Of a stretch of 64,000 bases of DNA, positions 39,224-48,776 are shown piece by piece. The position numbers were made by a program, and so were the translations under genes. Position 1 is the first letter of the stretch, and each line of letters opens with the position of its first letter. The notes beneath the pieces were generated by a model, which saw nothing but the letters and a program-made list of their open reading frames with translations, ran no database searches and was not told the origin of the DNA. The stretch comes from Prochlorococcus sp. AG-311-D23 (GTDB lineage Bacteria > Cyanobacteriota > Cyanobacteriia > PCC-6307 > Cyanobiaceae), in assembly GCA_003284445.1 (NCBI GenBank), contig QBVH01000007.1, positions 1 to 64,000 on the forward strand, written 5' to 3'.

Positions 39224-39588
39224 ACAAAAGCGTATTCGTACTCTTCGATTTCTTCCCAGTCATCTGCTGTAAGTTCTAAACCAGCAAAGATTTTGTCCTC
39301 ACCAAGGAATTCAACAATCACTCTTAAAGAAGGGAAAAGAAAATGATTTTCTTCAGCGTATTGAGCACTAAACAACCCTTTCTCTCCCCAAAAAAAGCGA
39401 TCAGTGGTGTGCTCATTACGACGAACATTTAATATCGCTGGAGCATTGAGGCCCTCTTCTGCAATAAATCTTCTGGCTGCTGTTACAGGCTTATGCTGAC
39501 CAGTGCCTAGATGGAAAATAGGGACATGTGACATAACGCGCTGTCCTGCAAGTCTTCTCCTGCTAATTCTTTTGCGCTTCTTAGACAT
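39220..39588 (-). CDS. DUF3155 family protein
   Basis: A 122-residue protein with a strongly basic N-terminus (SKKRKRISRRRLAG) and an acidic C-terminus (DDWEEIEEYEYAFV), matching cyanobacterial DUF3155. The basic head suggests nucleic-acid or ribosome contact, but that is only inference. Function is unknown. It is divergent from the histidine kinase across a 312-bp gap. Confidence 0.75.
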   Translation of the reverse strand: MSKKRKRISRRRLAGQRVMSHVPIFHLGTGQHKPVTAARRFIAEEGLNAPAILNVRRNEHTTDRFFWGEKGLFSAQYAEENHFLFPSLRVIVEFLGEDKIFAGLELTADDWEEIEEYEYAFV

Positions 39589-39900
39589 AAAAACTACCTT
39601 TATTTGTTGGGAGAGAGTTAGAGGTTTTTCTTTTTTATTGGCTCTGCTTAAGCAAGAGTTTTATAAGAAAAATACATTGAAACTGAGGAGAAAAGTCTCT
39701 CTCAAATAATTAAAAAGTTGACTACAGAGGTTACCCATCAATCTCTGCAACAGCCTCAAAGTCACTCAAAGTGCTCACTTTTTGATTAAATTTGAGATAG
39801 CCTCCTAGTTAGTAATCTAAATTCTTTATTAATATCTTAATACTTTTTTCAAATTTTTCAAGTTTTTGAATATTTCGTTTTACCTGACTAAGATTGCACA
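39589..39900. other. 312-bp divergent intergenic region between DUF3155 and the histidine kinase
   Basis: It must contain the promoters of both divergent genes. The only structure I see is a small plus-strand hairpin followed by T residues at 39758-39783, preceded about 90 bp upstream by TATAAG (39662-39667). No convincing ORF or tRNA is present. Confidence 0.5.
39758..39783 (+). terminator. Possible small intrinsic terminator-like hairpin
   Basis: AAAGT-CACT-CAA-AGTG-CTC-ACTTT forms a bulged hairpin whose last T residues continue to 39783. No annotated gene ends here, so it may end an unrecognised short transcript or be chance. Confidence 0.2.
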
Positions 39901-41022
39901 ATGACTTCAATGCAGTATTCAGAAAGGTTTTTGAATTTTGTTCAACAACAGTTGATGAGCTTTCAAGCTGATCAAGAACTAGAGCATCTTGTTGTTTATG
40001 TGGCTAGATCTGGAGACAGTGGATCCCCTACCTTGGAAGTGGTTGGCCAGTGGCCAAAGTCAGAGAAAGTTTTACAGCCTGTAGAAACTGATACTGCCCT
40101 TCGCACGCCTTCTTCTAATAGGAGATGGTACCCATTGCAGGAGGGTTCAATATTGTTAGGTGTTATACGCGCTGAGAGAATCGCTTCTGAGGAAGAATGG
40201 CTTGAGTCTCTCGATCAACGCCTGCAATCAATGTCAACTTTATTAGCTAACTCTCTCGCTTCTGAACTTGATAGAAAGAGGTTATTAGATCAATTAGGTG
40301 ATCAAAAAGAGCAGATATCATTAATGGTTCATCAGCTCAGGAATCCACTAGCCGCTCTTGGAACTTATGCAAAACTTCTATTGAGAAAAATAGGCCCTGA
40401 AAGTGAAAATGAAAACCTTGTAAAAGGCCTAATGAACGAACAAGCACAAGTTAATAAATATCTTTCTGCGCTCGATCAACTTAGTCAGGTAAAACTACCC
40501 CAGGCTGATGATGGATCAAACAGATTGCTATTGCCTCCACTTTTGCCTACTGAGACTTGCATTAGTGTAAAAAGCTTAATAGAGCCATTGATTGAAAGAT
40601 CTAAAGCTAGAGCTAATTTGCAAGGTAGGAAATGTTATGGACCTGAAAATTGGCCTATATGGATGGAAGAGGATTCAATTTCAGAAGGAGTTATTGCTGA
40701 AATAGTTGCAAATCTTTTGGAAAACGCATTTCGTTACAGCCCTACTCAATCCTCTATTGGTATTGAAGTAATCGAAGATGGGATATGTATTTGGGATGAA
40801 GGCACCCCAATAAAGAAGGAAGAAAGAGAGAAGATTTTTGAGAAAGGTTTTAGGGGTGAAAGTGGTTCAAAAATGTCTGGGAGTGGAATAGGCCTTGCTC
40901 TTGCTAGAGATTTGGCTAGACAATTAGGTGGAGATTTACAGTTATTTGTTGACCCAAGCCAATTTAAAAATTCTTTGCCTGAGTCAGGGAATGCCTTCGT
41001 TTTTAAGTTGGAACCAAAATGA
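39901..41022 (+). CDS. Orphan sensor histidine kinase
   Basis: A 373-residue soluble histidine kinase with no membrane segment. An N-terminal region of about 120 residues has no recognised sensor domain. The H-box LMVHQLRNPLAALG carries His144. The ATPase domain shows the N-box LLENAFRYSP, a variant G1 box WDEGTPI, and the G2 box GSGIGLALARDLARQLGG. No response regulator is adjacent, so the partner is unknown. It resembles one of the few kinases retained by Prochlorococcus. It overlaps cobS convergently by 20 bp. Confidence 0.85.
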   Translation: MTSMQYSERFLNFVQQQLMSFQADQELEHLVVYVARSGDSGSPTLEVVGQWPKSEKVLQPVETDTALRTPSSNRRWYPLQEGSILLGVIRAERIASEEEWLESLDQRLQSMSTLLANSLASELDRKRLLDQLGDQKEQISLMVHQLRNPLAALGTYAKLLLRKIGPESENENLVKGLMNEQAQVNKYLSALDQLSQVKLPQADDGSNRLLLPPLLPTETCISVKSLIEPLIERSKARANLQGRKCYGPENWPIWMEEDSISEGVIAEIVANLLENAFRYSPTQSSIGIEVIEDGICIWDEGTPIKKEEREKIFEKGFRGESGSKMSGSGIGLALARDLARQLGGDLQLFVDPSQFKNSLPESGNAFVFKLEPK

Positions 41023-41785
41023 TACTTAATAGTAATAAATTAGTAGTTTCTGTTATCACTAAACCTGCTCCATAGCTATCACCATTATGTCCTTCTAATG
41101 ATTTATTTATAAGATGTGGAATTAATATTGAAGTTGCTAATCCTGAAGAAATGCAATATATCAATAATAAAGTATTAGGTAAAATTAAGTTAGTTGTAGA
41201 TAAAAACAACATTATGCCAATAAAAATTATTATCAATGAAGGTCTTATTTCTTTGGAGATGCCTCGCCAGTATTTTTGATGAATGGAACCAAATTCTTTA
41301 TTGAAAATGTATTCATAATTCTCGATAGCAAATATTTGGGATAATCGTCCCCAGAAGGCAGCCATTGGAAAAGCAAAAAGAGCATAAAAATCAAGTTTGA
41401 TTATTGCGGCTATTTGAAGGATCAAAATAATTACTAAACTTTGAACACCTATTGCGCCAACTCGGCTGTCTTTCATTGCCTCAATTCGCTTTGAAGGCCC
41501 TGCACCAATACCATCAGCCGTATCCATTAACCCGTCAATATGAAGCCCACCAGTAATGCATATGCTAATTGCAGTAGAAATCAAGGCGATAGAAATATTG
41601 GGCCAATCAAAGTACTTCAATACAAGCCAAAAAAATGATTGGAAAAAGCCTATTAAAACTCCTATTAAAGGAGCAAAACGAGCAATTCTTTTGAACCTAG
41701 GTTTAATTAGTGGCCATTGAGGCAAAATTGTGTAGAACACCCATGCACCTGCAAGGTCACTTAGCCAGTTTTTTAAAATCAGAAT
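41003..41785 (-). CDS. cobS: Adenosylcobinamide-GDP ribazoletransferase (cobalamin synthase)
   Basis: Integral membrane enzyme joining adenosylcobinamide-GDP to alpha-ribazole near the end of cobalamin synthesis. The core is clear: RIARFAPLIGVLIG, ITGGLHIDGLMDTADGIGAG (the acidic substrate motif), and later hydrophobic spans. The first ordinary start, GTG at 41740, would begin at FYTILPQWP and remove the expected first helix. The frame is open upstream to 41803 and encodes NWLSDLAGAW directly before it, as expected of CobS. No ATG, GTG or TTG is available there. An ATT at 41785 is preceded by GAGG at a spacing of five bases, so I place the start there (260 residues), with moderate confidence in the start only. 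Confidence 0.88.
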   Translation of the reverse strand: MLILKNWLSDLAGAWVFYTILPQWPLIKPRFKRIARFAPLIGVLIGFFQSFFWLVLKYFDWPNISIALISTAISICITGGLHIDGLMDTADGIGAGPSKRIEAMKDSRVGAIGVQSLVIILILQIAAIIKLDFYALFAFPMAAFWGRLSQIFAIENYEYIFNKEFGSIHQKYWRGISKEIRPSLIIIFIGIMLFLSTTNLILPNTLLLIYCISSGLATSILIPHLINKSLEGHNGDSYGAGLVITETTNLLLLSIILVPT

Positions 41786-41858
41786 TACAACCTCAACTGT
41801 TTCTTAGGTCTCAAATTAGTTATGTAAATAGTCTAAATTATGGAATATTTAGGAATAA

Positions 41859-42989
<1,131 letters not shown>

Positions 42990-43023
42990 CGTGCGTGCTT
43001 GATACGTCCATTATTTCTTAGGG

Positions 43024-43167
43024 ATGGCACTGATTAATTTCGACTTGCTTGCTGAACTTCCTGTTGCTTACCAAGCTTTTGCACCAACAGTGGATGTACT
43101 TCCGCTAATACCTCTTTTCTTCTTTCTGCTTGTTTTTGTTTGGCAAGCGGCAGTTGGCTTTCGTTAA
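43024..43167 (+). CDS. psbK: Photosystem II reaction centre protein K
   Basis: A 47-residue precursor of the small PSII subunit PsbK, which lies beside CP43. The short leader ([20 protein letters not shown]) is normally cleaved, leaving a mature peptide with the signature [20 protein letters not shown] and the end AVGFR. tgt lies directly upstream on the same strand, and a strong hairpin follows 63 bp after its stop. Confidence 0.97.
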   Translation: MALINFDLLAELPVAYQAFAPTVDVLPLIPLFFFLLVFVWQAAVGFR

Positions 43168-43230
43168 AAGCGAAGTCTTTTCTTTTGGATTTTTTAAAAA
43201 TTAACTAATTGATTAGATATTCTTAACAAA

Positions 43231-43280
43231 ATAAAAATTTTGTTCGAGAAAGACCTCGGACAAAATTTTTATTTTTTTTT
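43231..43280. terminator. Bidirectional terminator after psbK
   Basis: A long stem (16 bp with one G-U pair, arms 43233-43248 and 43255-43270) with A and T runs on its two flanks and ten T from 43271. It lies between psbK and the convergent oxidoreductase gene and can serve both strands. Confidence 0.85.
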
Positions 43281-43301
43281 GAGCAAATTAATAAGGCTTA
43301 T

Positions 43302-44324
43302 CTAGATCCCTTTGCTTAGTAAAATGTCTTCACTTGGTATTGATACGGCCTTTTCAATTAAATCGGCCAGATGAAGTGCTCGAGAAGCTTGAAGCCCGTC
43401 AACAGCTGGCTTCTCCTTTCCTCTAACGCATTGTAAGAAATGCTCTAGTTCTGCATATAACGGCTCAATTGATGTTGTGCTCACTTCTTCAATAAAACCA
43501 TCGTTTCTATAAAGTAGTTCTCCATGATCAGCGGAATACCATTCATGAGCCTTTCTATGGATGTGAATATTGTGATTTAGGAAATCTGTTTCTATAAGAC
43601 TTTCTTTGCAATGAGCGCTCAAACTTCTGATTTTTTTGTGACTCATTTTGCTTGCAGTAAGACTTGCAACCACCCCGTTTTTAAAACCAAGTGTAGCGTT
43701 AACGTAATCCATAGGTCCATCTCCACTGCATCCTCCAACGGCAGCAAGCCTTATCACTTTTGAATTTGCAAGTTCAATAACTAGATCAATATCGTGAATC
43801 ATTAAGTCCAAAACGACCGAAACATCATTAGCTCTCTCGGGATGAGGGCTATGCCTTCTAGCTTCAAGAACTACAACTTCTTCGTTAGCAACTACTTTTG
43901 TCAATTCTCTAAATGCCGGATTAAATCTTTCTATATGACCAACTTGTAATAATTTTTTCGCATTGTTTGAAGCATTGATCAAAGATGAGGCTTCTTCTTT
44001 ATTTGCTGCTATTGGTTTTTCAATTAAAACATGTTTGCCAGACCTTAGACATTCTAGACCAACATCATGGTGAAATAACGTAGGCACAGCAATACATACA
44101 GCTTCTACTTGATGTAATAAATCCTTGTAGTTTCCATACCAATTACAATTAAATTGCTCCATAGCCAACTTTCCTCGTTCCTCGTCTAAATCTGCAACTC
44201 CAATTAGCTCAGCATCTTTGAGAAGACTGAGGACTCTCGCATGATGCCACCCCATATTTCCAATTCCTATTACCCCAACTTTTACGGGAATAATATTTTC
44301 GTTGATCTTGGAAATTTTTTTCAT
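43302..44324 (-). CDS. Gfo/Idh/MocA-family oxidoreductase
   Basis: A 340-residue NAD(P)-dependent sugar-type dehydrogenase. The Rossmann motif GVIGIGNMGWHHARVL lies at about residues 18-33, and the family motif EKPIAANKEEA near residue 99. The C-terminal dimerisation domain follows, with the catalytic-type pattern DLMIHDIDLV. Substrate is unknown. Related enzymes act on UDP-sugars or inositol. It lies 37 bp downstream of the CNNM gene on the same strand. Confidence 0.88.
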   Translation of the reverse strand: MKKISKINENIIPVKVGVIGIGNMGWHHARVLSLLKDAELIGVADLDEERGKLAMEQFNCNWYGNYKDLLHQVEAVCIAVPTLFHHDVGLECLRSGKHVLIEKPIAANKEEASSLINASNNAKKLLQVGHIERFNPAFRELTKVVANEEVVVLEARRHSPHPERANDVSVVLDLMIHDIDLVIELANSKVIRLAAVGGCSGDGPMDYVNATLGFKNGVVASLTASKMSHKKIRSLSAHCKESLIETDFLNHNIHIHRKAHEWYSADHGELLYRNDGFIEEVSTTSIEPLYAELEHFLQCVRGKEKPAVDGLQASRALHLADLIEKAVSIPSEDILLSKGI

Positions 44325-44361
44325 GTTTACTTTTTTATTTATTAATACGCTGTTTTATAAA

Positions 44362-45630
44362 TTAATTAGGAAGGGTTATTTTTACTTTGTTTATTCTTGG
44401 ACCTTTCATGGAGATTATTTCAAAAACAACTTCATTATGAACGAACGTTTCTCCAGAGTTTGGGATTTCTTGAAGTTTTTCTAAAACAAATCCAGCAAGA
44501 GTGTAATGATCATCAGCTTCTGGCAATTTTAATTTAAGCTCTCTATTCAGTTCTATCACTTCTATCTCACCAGAAGTAAGCCATATTTTTTTTAAGTCAT
44601 CAAGAGATCTTAGCTCAGATTCTTTATTATCAAATTGAATCTCATCACCAACAATTTCACCAGTTAAGTCAGCTGATGTTATTAATCCTTCAGTTCCTCC
44701 ATATTCATCAACGACCAAGAGTAGTGGATTCCCATTTTTTATTAATGGAAGCAATTCGGCCAAAGTGGAAGTTTCTAAAACACGAACAACTGGTTTTATA
44801 TAAGGCTCTAAAGATGAGTTGGCTTGCATCTCACCTTTGGCTATTGGATCAGCAAGTTGCCTTAAATCTAAAACACCAAGAACATTATCAAGTGAATCAT
44901 CAATTACTAAGTATCTTGCATGACGAGTTTTATGAACTTCTTCCATCATTTGAGTAAAGGAAACTTCTCTTGGAAGAGTAACCATCCCTGACCTGGGAAC
45001 CATTACTTCTCTGACTTGTGTATCTCTTAAAGCAAAAACACCTTCAAGTATGTTTCTTTCATCAGGTTTTAATCCGGTTACGCCACCAGTTTCAATTAAT
45101 TTCTCTAATTCACCTGCAGAGAATGCAGCTGTCGTGAGACTTTCTGATTGAGTATTAAGTCCAAATAATCTAAGAATTAATAAAGCAAGTCCTTCTAGCA
45201 AAGAAAGGAATGGTGACATCCACTTTATCGCTGCTTCAATTAGGGGCGATAATTTCAGGGCAGCATTCTCTGTTTGATTGAGAACAAGTGCTTTTGGAAG
45301 CAGACCAGATATCAGAGTTGCTAAAAGTACAACAGTGATAAAAAGACCTAGATCTAAAAGATAGTTAACTGAAGCATTCTTTCCCCACCATTGACTTGCG
45401 AAATTTTGGCAGATCCAACCAATTGAAATTAATGAAATAGTTATTCCTAACTCTGCTATTAAAAGGGTTCTTCTCAGCCTTTTCTGCAGACGAATTATGG
45501 AATTGGAACCAGGGAGTCCATCTTCTACAAGTCTTTGAACCTTAGTTGAACGAAGTCGCAATATGGCAAATTGACCTGCATTGAAAAATGCTGGTATTAC
45601 AAGCAATATACAAAGAAGTAATAAACTCAT
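44362..45630 (-). CDS. CNNM/CorC-type transporter-associated protein with CBS domains
   Basis: A 422-residue hemolysin-C/CNNM family protein. The N-terminal DUF21 domain (about 1-180) has four hydrophobic helices with the ATLISGLLPKALVLNQTENAA signature. A CBS pair follows (about 200-320; VMVPRSGMVTLP, LLVVDEYGGTEGLIT), then a CorC_HlyC C-terminal domain. Members are linked to Mg2+ or Na+ homeostasis. The 'hemolysin' label is not functional. The tRNA with CAU anticodon lies 14 bp upstream on the same strand. Confidence 0.88.
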   Translation of the reverse strand: MSLLLLCILLVIPAFFNAGQFAILRLRSTKVQRLVEDGLPGSNSIIRLQKRLRRTLLIAELGITISLISIGWICQNFASQWWGKNASVNYLLDLGLFITVVLLATLISGLLPKALVLNQTENAALKLSPLIEAAIKWMSPFLSLLEGLALLILRLFGLNTQSESLTTAAFSAGELEKLIETGGVTGLKPDERNILEGVFALRDTQVREVMVPRSGMVTLPREVSFTQMMEEVHKTRHARYLVIDDSLDNVLGVLDLRQLADPIAKGEMQANSSLEPYIKPVVRVLETSTLAELLPLIKNGNPLLLVVDEYGGTEGLITSADLTGEIVGDEIQFDNKESELRSLDDLKKIWLTSGEIEVIELNRELKLKLPEADDHYTLAGFVLEKLQEIPNSGETFVHNEVVFEIISMKGPRINKVKITLPN

Positions 45631-45644
45631 TAATAATTTTTCTA

Positions 45645-45717
45645 TGGGGGTGGCGAGGATCGAACTCGCCTAAGGCGAATTATGAGTTCGCTGCATTCAC
45701 CAGATTGCTACACCCCC
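45645..45717 (-). tRNA. tRNA with CAU anticodon (probably elongator tRNA-Met)
   Basis: A 73-nt cloverleaf on the minus strand: acceptor GGGGGTG/CACCCCC, anticodon stem GCGAA/TTCGC with loop CTCATAA (anticodon CAU), T-arm GTTCGATCC and discriminator A. The paired G1-C72 excludes the bacterial initiator. A lysidine-modified tRNA-Ile2 with the same anticodon remains possible and cannot be excluded by eye. Confidence 0.88.
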
Positions 45718-45827
45718 CAAAAAGGCAGAACTAAAACTTTTTTTGATAATAGTTAATTAGTTTGCCTAAAGTAAATATATATCTAATCCCACCAAGATGT
45801 TTAATAATTAAACTTGCATATAAAGAT

Positions 45828-46409
45828 ATGAACCCATTGAATCCTTCATTAGATGGAATAAAAGAAACTCTTTTAACTTTATTAGCTCAAAAAGCTTATA
45901 GGTTTGGCGATTTTTCTTTGGCTTCCGGAAAAAAAAGTTCTCATTACGTAAATTGCAAGCCAGTCTCTCTTTCAGGTCCAGGTCTCTTGTCGATAAGTTC
46001 ATTATTCCTGAAACAAATAAATAAAAGTGACAGTGGCGTAGCTGGATTGACTTTAGGTGCTGACCCACTTGTTAGTGGCGTTGTAATGTTGGCAGCTCAA
46101 TCAGGTATTGATTTAAACGGTTTAATAGTAAGGAAAGAAGCCAAAGGTCATGGGACTGGAGCATGGTTAGAAGGACCTTTGCCTCCAAAGGGTTCTGTGA
46201 TTACTGTCCTAGAGGATGTTGTTACGACTGGTGGCTCTTCTTTAAAAGCTGTTGAACAACTTAGAAATCAAGGGTATTTAGTTAAACAAGTACTAGCGAT
46301 AGTTGATAGAGAAGAAGGAGGCGTCGAGGCAATAACTAAAGCTGATTTAGAGTTAAATAGTCTTTTCTTTTTAAAAGAGATTGTTGAAAGAGCTAAAAGT
46401 TTACAATGA
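45828..46409 (+). CDS. pyrE: Orotate phosphoribosyltransferase
   Basis: Forms OMP from orotate and PRPP. The 193-residue protein shows [22 protein letters not shown] and the PRPP loop [19 protein letters not shown]. The frame extends to a TTG at 45762, but the extra residues are hydrophobic and unlike the family. I start at the ATG at 45828. The last codons overlap the ygfZ start as ATGA, suggesting coupling. Confidence 0.95.
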   Translation: MNPLNPSLDGIKETLLTLLAQKAYRFGDFSLASGKKSSHYVNCKPVSLSGPGLLSISSLFLKQINKSDSGVAGLTLGADPLVSGVVMLAAQSGIDLNGLIVRKEAKGHGTGAWLEGPLPPKGSVITVLEDVVTTGGSSLKAVEQLRNQGYLVKQVLAIVDREEGGVEAITKADLELNSLFFLKEIVERAKSLQ

Positions 46410-47254
46410 CAGAAACTAAATCATTATTTTGGGATGAAACATTCCCTTCATTACTTCTCAAAGGTCCGGGGACTACTACTTTTTTACATGGTCAAACAAC
46501 CGCTGATGTTTTTGCTGAGAAAGAACTAGATAGAATATTCATGAGTTGTTGGCTATCAACGAAAGGATCTTTAAAAGCTGTATTAGAAATTCGACTTTCA
46601 GATGATATGGCTGAAATAATTATAATTTGCGGTGAAATCAATTCTATAATAGATGGATTTGAATCAGTGATATTCCCAGCCGATAAAGTTAAGTTAGAAG
46701 TTATAGATCCAATTAGAAGAAGACAAGAAATAAATAATAATAATTCATGGAAGGAGTCAAATTTTAGTTGGATTGATAATAATAATTTAATCTTAGACGG
46801 AATAAATAACTACACAAATGCTACTAAAGAAGAATTGGATGGCTGGAAAATAAGACAAGGAATACCTAGCCTTGATAAAGAGATAAATGGAGAGACTAAT
46901 CCTTATGAGTTAGGATTAGCAGATACTATAAACCTTGATAAAGGCTGTTATCTAGGTCAAGAGGCAATGGCAAAGTTCTTTAGGTCTAAATCTCTAAAAT
47001 ATCAACTTCGTTATTGGGAAGCTTATGGGGAAAATGATAATTTTAAAATTGGGCAAAATTTTTTTAATACTAATGAGAATGAAGGATATAAAAAAAGTGT
47101 AGGAGTTGTTACTTCTTCAATTAGGGTTAATGATAACTTTTTTAATGGGCTGGCTTTAATTAAGAAAAATTTTCTTGATCAGGATTTTTGTTTTTCTGAA
47201 AATGGTGACTCCATAACTTTAAAAAAACCAATCTCTTTTACTAATCCTTTTTGA
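46406..47254 (+). CDS. ygfZ: YgfZ/GcvT-like folate-binding Fe-S biogenesis protein
   Basis: A 282-residue protein of the GcvT-like YgfZ group, which uses folate to help assemble or repair certain iron-sulfur proteins. The diagnostic motif K-G-C-Y-x-G-Q-E is present as [16 protein letters not shown] near residue 178, and [10 protein letters not shown] lies near residue 26. It is translationally coupled to pyrE. It is convergent with the nuclease-like gene, with 18 bp between stops. Confidence 0.9.
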   Translation: MTETKSLFWDETFPSLLLKGPGTTTFLHGQTTADVFAEKELDRIFMSCWLSTKGSLKAVLEIRLSDDMAEIIIICGEINSIIDGFESVIFPADKVKLEVIDPIRRRQEINNNNSWKESNFSWIDNNNLILDGINNYTNATKEELDGWKIRQGIPSLDKEINGETNPYELGLADTINLDKGCYLGQEAMAKFFRSKSLKYQLRYWEAYGENDNFKIGQNFFNTNENEGYKKSVGVVTSSIRVNDNFFNGLALIKKNFLDQDFCFSENGDSITLKKPISFTNPF

Positions 47255-47272
47255 TCTACTTCTATATGCTTA

Positions 47273-48724
47273 CTAGTGATTTATTAACCATTTTGCAATC
47301 ATTAAGGTAGCGATACAATCATCACGATTATATTCAAAAATTGAATTTAAATTTCTAGAATACATTTTATTTATTTTACGTGATTTTTTCCATTGTCTCC
47401 ACCATAAAAGAGCTCTAGCTCCATCTACATTTGTTTGTTTCCATTCAAATCCTATCCATTCTGCGATTGATTTAAGACCATAATTTCTTACGGGAAGACA
47501 CCAGTATTCTCTAATTAATAAATGTATATCAATAAATCTTTTTTTCAATGCTTCAATTTCATGAGGATCAGCTCCTTGTCGCAATCCTAGCTTTAACAGA
47601 GATATTGGTTCTGTTTCCCCATAATGGATGATGGGATAGTCTCGATTAAGACTTAATTTTTTAGTTATTCTTTTCCATAGAAAACTTTCAGTGTTTTTTT
47701 CAACATTAAGTAATGGTGAATATTTAGTTTTTTCTAAACTTATTTCATTTTTTATATTTTTTGGTAATCGAATGAATCCATGCAAAAAGTCATGTTTAAT
47801 ATCTGGGTCAGATTCAATGTCATAAATATATAAACCCTTTGCTTTCTTTAAATTATTTAGTTCTATTTCTGGATTTAGTTTGATTGCCCTATTCGTCGAT
47901 TGAGATTGAGATTGTAAAATAATTTGTTTGGAAATATCACCATGTTGTGTTCCAAATATTTCAAGCTTTTCCTTTAATTTATAATGCTTGATCTTTGCAA
48001 GTTCCTCTATATTTTTTATGCCAATTTTATTTAATAAAAGTTGTCTTTTTGATCCAATCCCGCTAACTTCACTTAGGCTTCCTTCTTTAATTGCTACAGC
48101 ATCACAATCTTTTTTCCATGAACATATTGTGCATTTTTTTCTATTAGAGGTTATGGGTGGAGGAGTTATTGATTCAATATCTTTCTCTAGGTTTAATAAT
48201 GAATCTATTAAATCTGTGTTTATATTATCGCTTAACCTTATTTTTTCGACTTTGATCACTTCATTCTCTTTGTGTAATATTAACCCTTTTTGGACTTGAT
48301 TTTTTTGTAAATGATTTATTAATAAACCAGTCATTGCAAGTGTTAATTTATGCTCTCTAGTAATCTTTTTACCTTGCCTAGCTAATATAGGTTGATATGA
48401 AAAATTCCCCCAAATACTGTGTCCTGATGTCTTCCTTAGTATCGGTAAATTTGCTTTGATAATTCTATTTTTTATTAGTGGATATTTAATTCTTACTCCA
48501 TAAGCGATATTTTTCCCCTCTTCACAAGCTTGAATTCCTATCCCATAACTTTTTTGTGAGAGATTATGAAAGCAGTCGATTTGATGATTTAATTGAAGTG
48601 TGCTATGGGCCGTCCACAATTTTTTTTGTTTATCACCATAAATATCAAGCCATGCTTTTCTTCTGCATCTAATCCAACTCCTTAAAAGGTGATCGTTAAT
48701 TGGTTTGGATTTATTACATTTCAT
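47273..48724 (-). CDS. TM0106-type RecB-like/RNase H-like nuclease-related protein
   Basis: A 483-residue three-part protein. The first 210 residues resemble the RecB-like nuclease with its four cysteines (Cys20, Cys198, Cys201, Cys207), which could hold a 4Fe-4S cluster. A helix-hairpin-helix follows at about 214-250 (LSEVSGIGSKRQLLLNKIG). The last 190 residues look like a DEDD-type exonuclease, with IYDIESDPD and YNRDDCIATLMIAKW. The acidic and lysine residues expected at the RecB active site appear to be missing (see findings). Function is unknown, probably DNA or RNA processing. It is AT-rich and divergent from the phosphohexomutase gene. Confidence 0.75.
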   Translation of the reverse strand: MKCNKSKPINDHLLRSWIRCRRKAWLDIYGDKQKKLWTAHSTLQLNHQIDCFHNLSQKSYGIGIQACEEGKNIAYGVRIKYPLIKNRIIKANLPILRKTSGHSIWGNFSYQPILARQGKKITREHKLTLAMTGLLINHLQKNQVQKGLILHKENEVIKVEKIRLSDNINTDLIDSLLNLEKDIESITPPPITSNRKKCTICSWKKDCDAVAIKEGSLSEVSGIGSKRQLLLNKIGIKNIEELAKIKHYKLKEKLEIFGTQHGDISKQIILQSQSQSTNRAIKLNPEIELNNLKKAKGLYIYDIESDPDIKHDFLHGFIRLPKNIKNEISLEKTKYSPLLNVEKNTESFLWKRITKKLSLNRDYPIIHYGETEPISLLKLGLRQGADPHEIEALKKRFIDIHLLIREYWCLPVRNYGLKSIAEWIGFEWKQTNVDGARALLWWRQWKKSRKINKMYSRNLNSIFEYNRDDCIATLMIAKWLINH

Positions 48725-48776
48725 ACTTAGAGAATAATCCGCATTTCTTTAAGAACAAAGTTTCTCAAATATAAAG

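Noticed and set aside
45645-45717. Initiator tRNA-fMet for the CAU tRNA
   Set aside because: Position 1 pairs with 72 (G-C), whereas bacterial initiators have a mismatch there.
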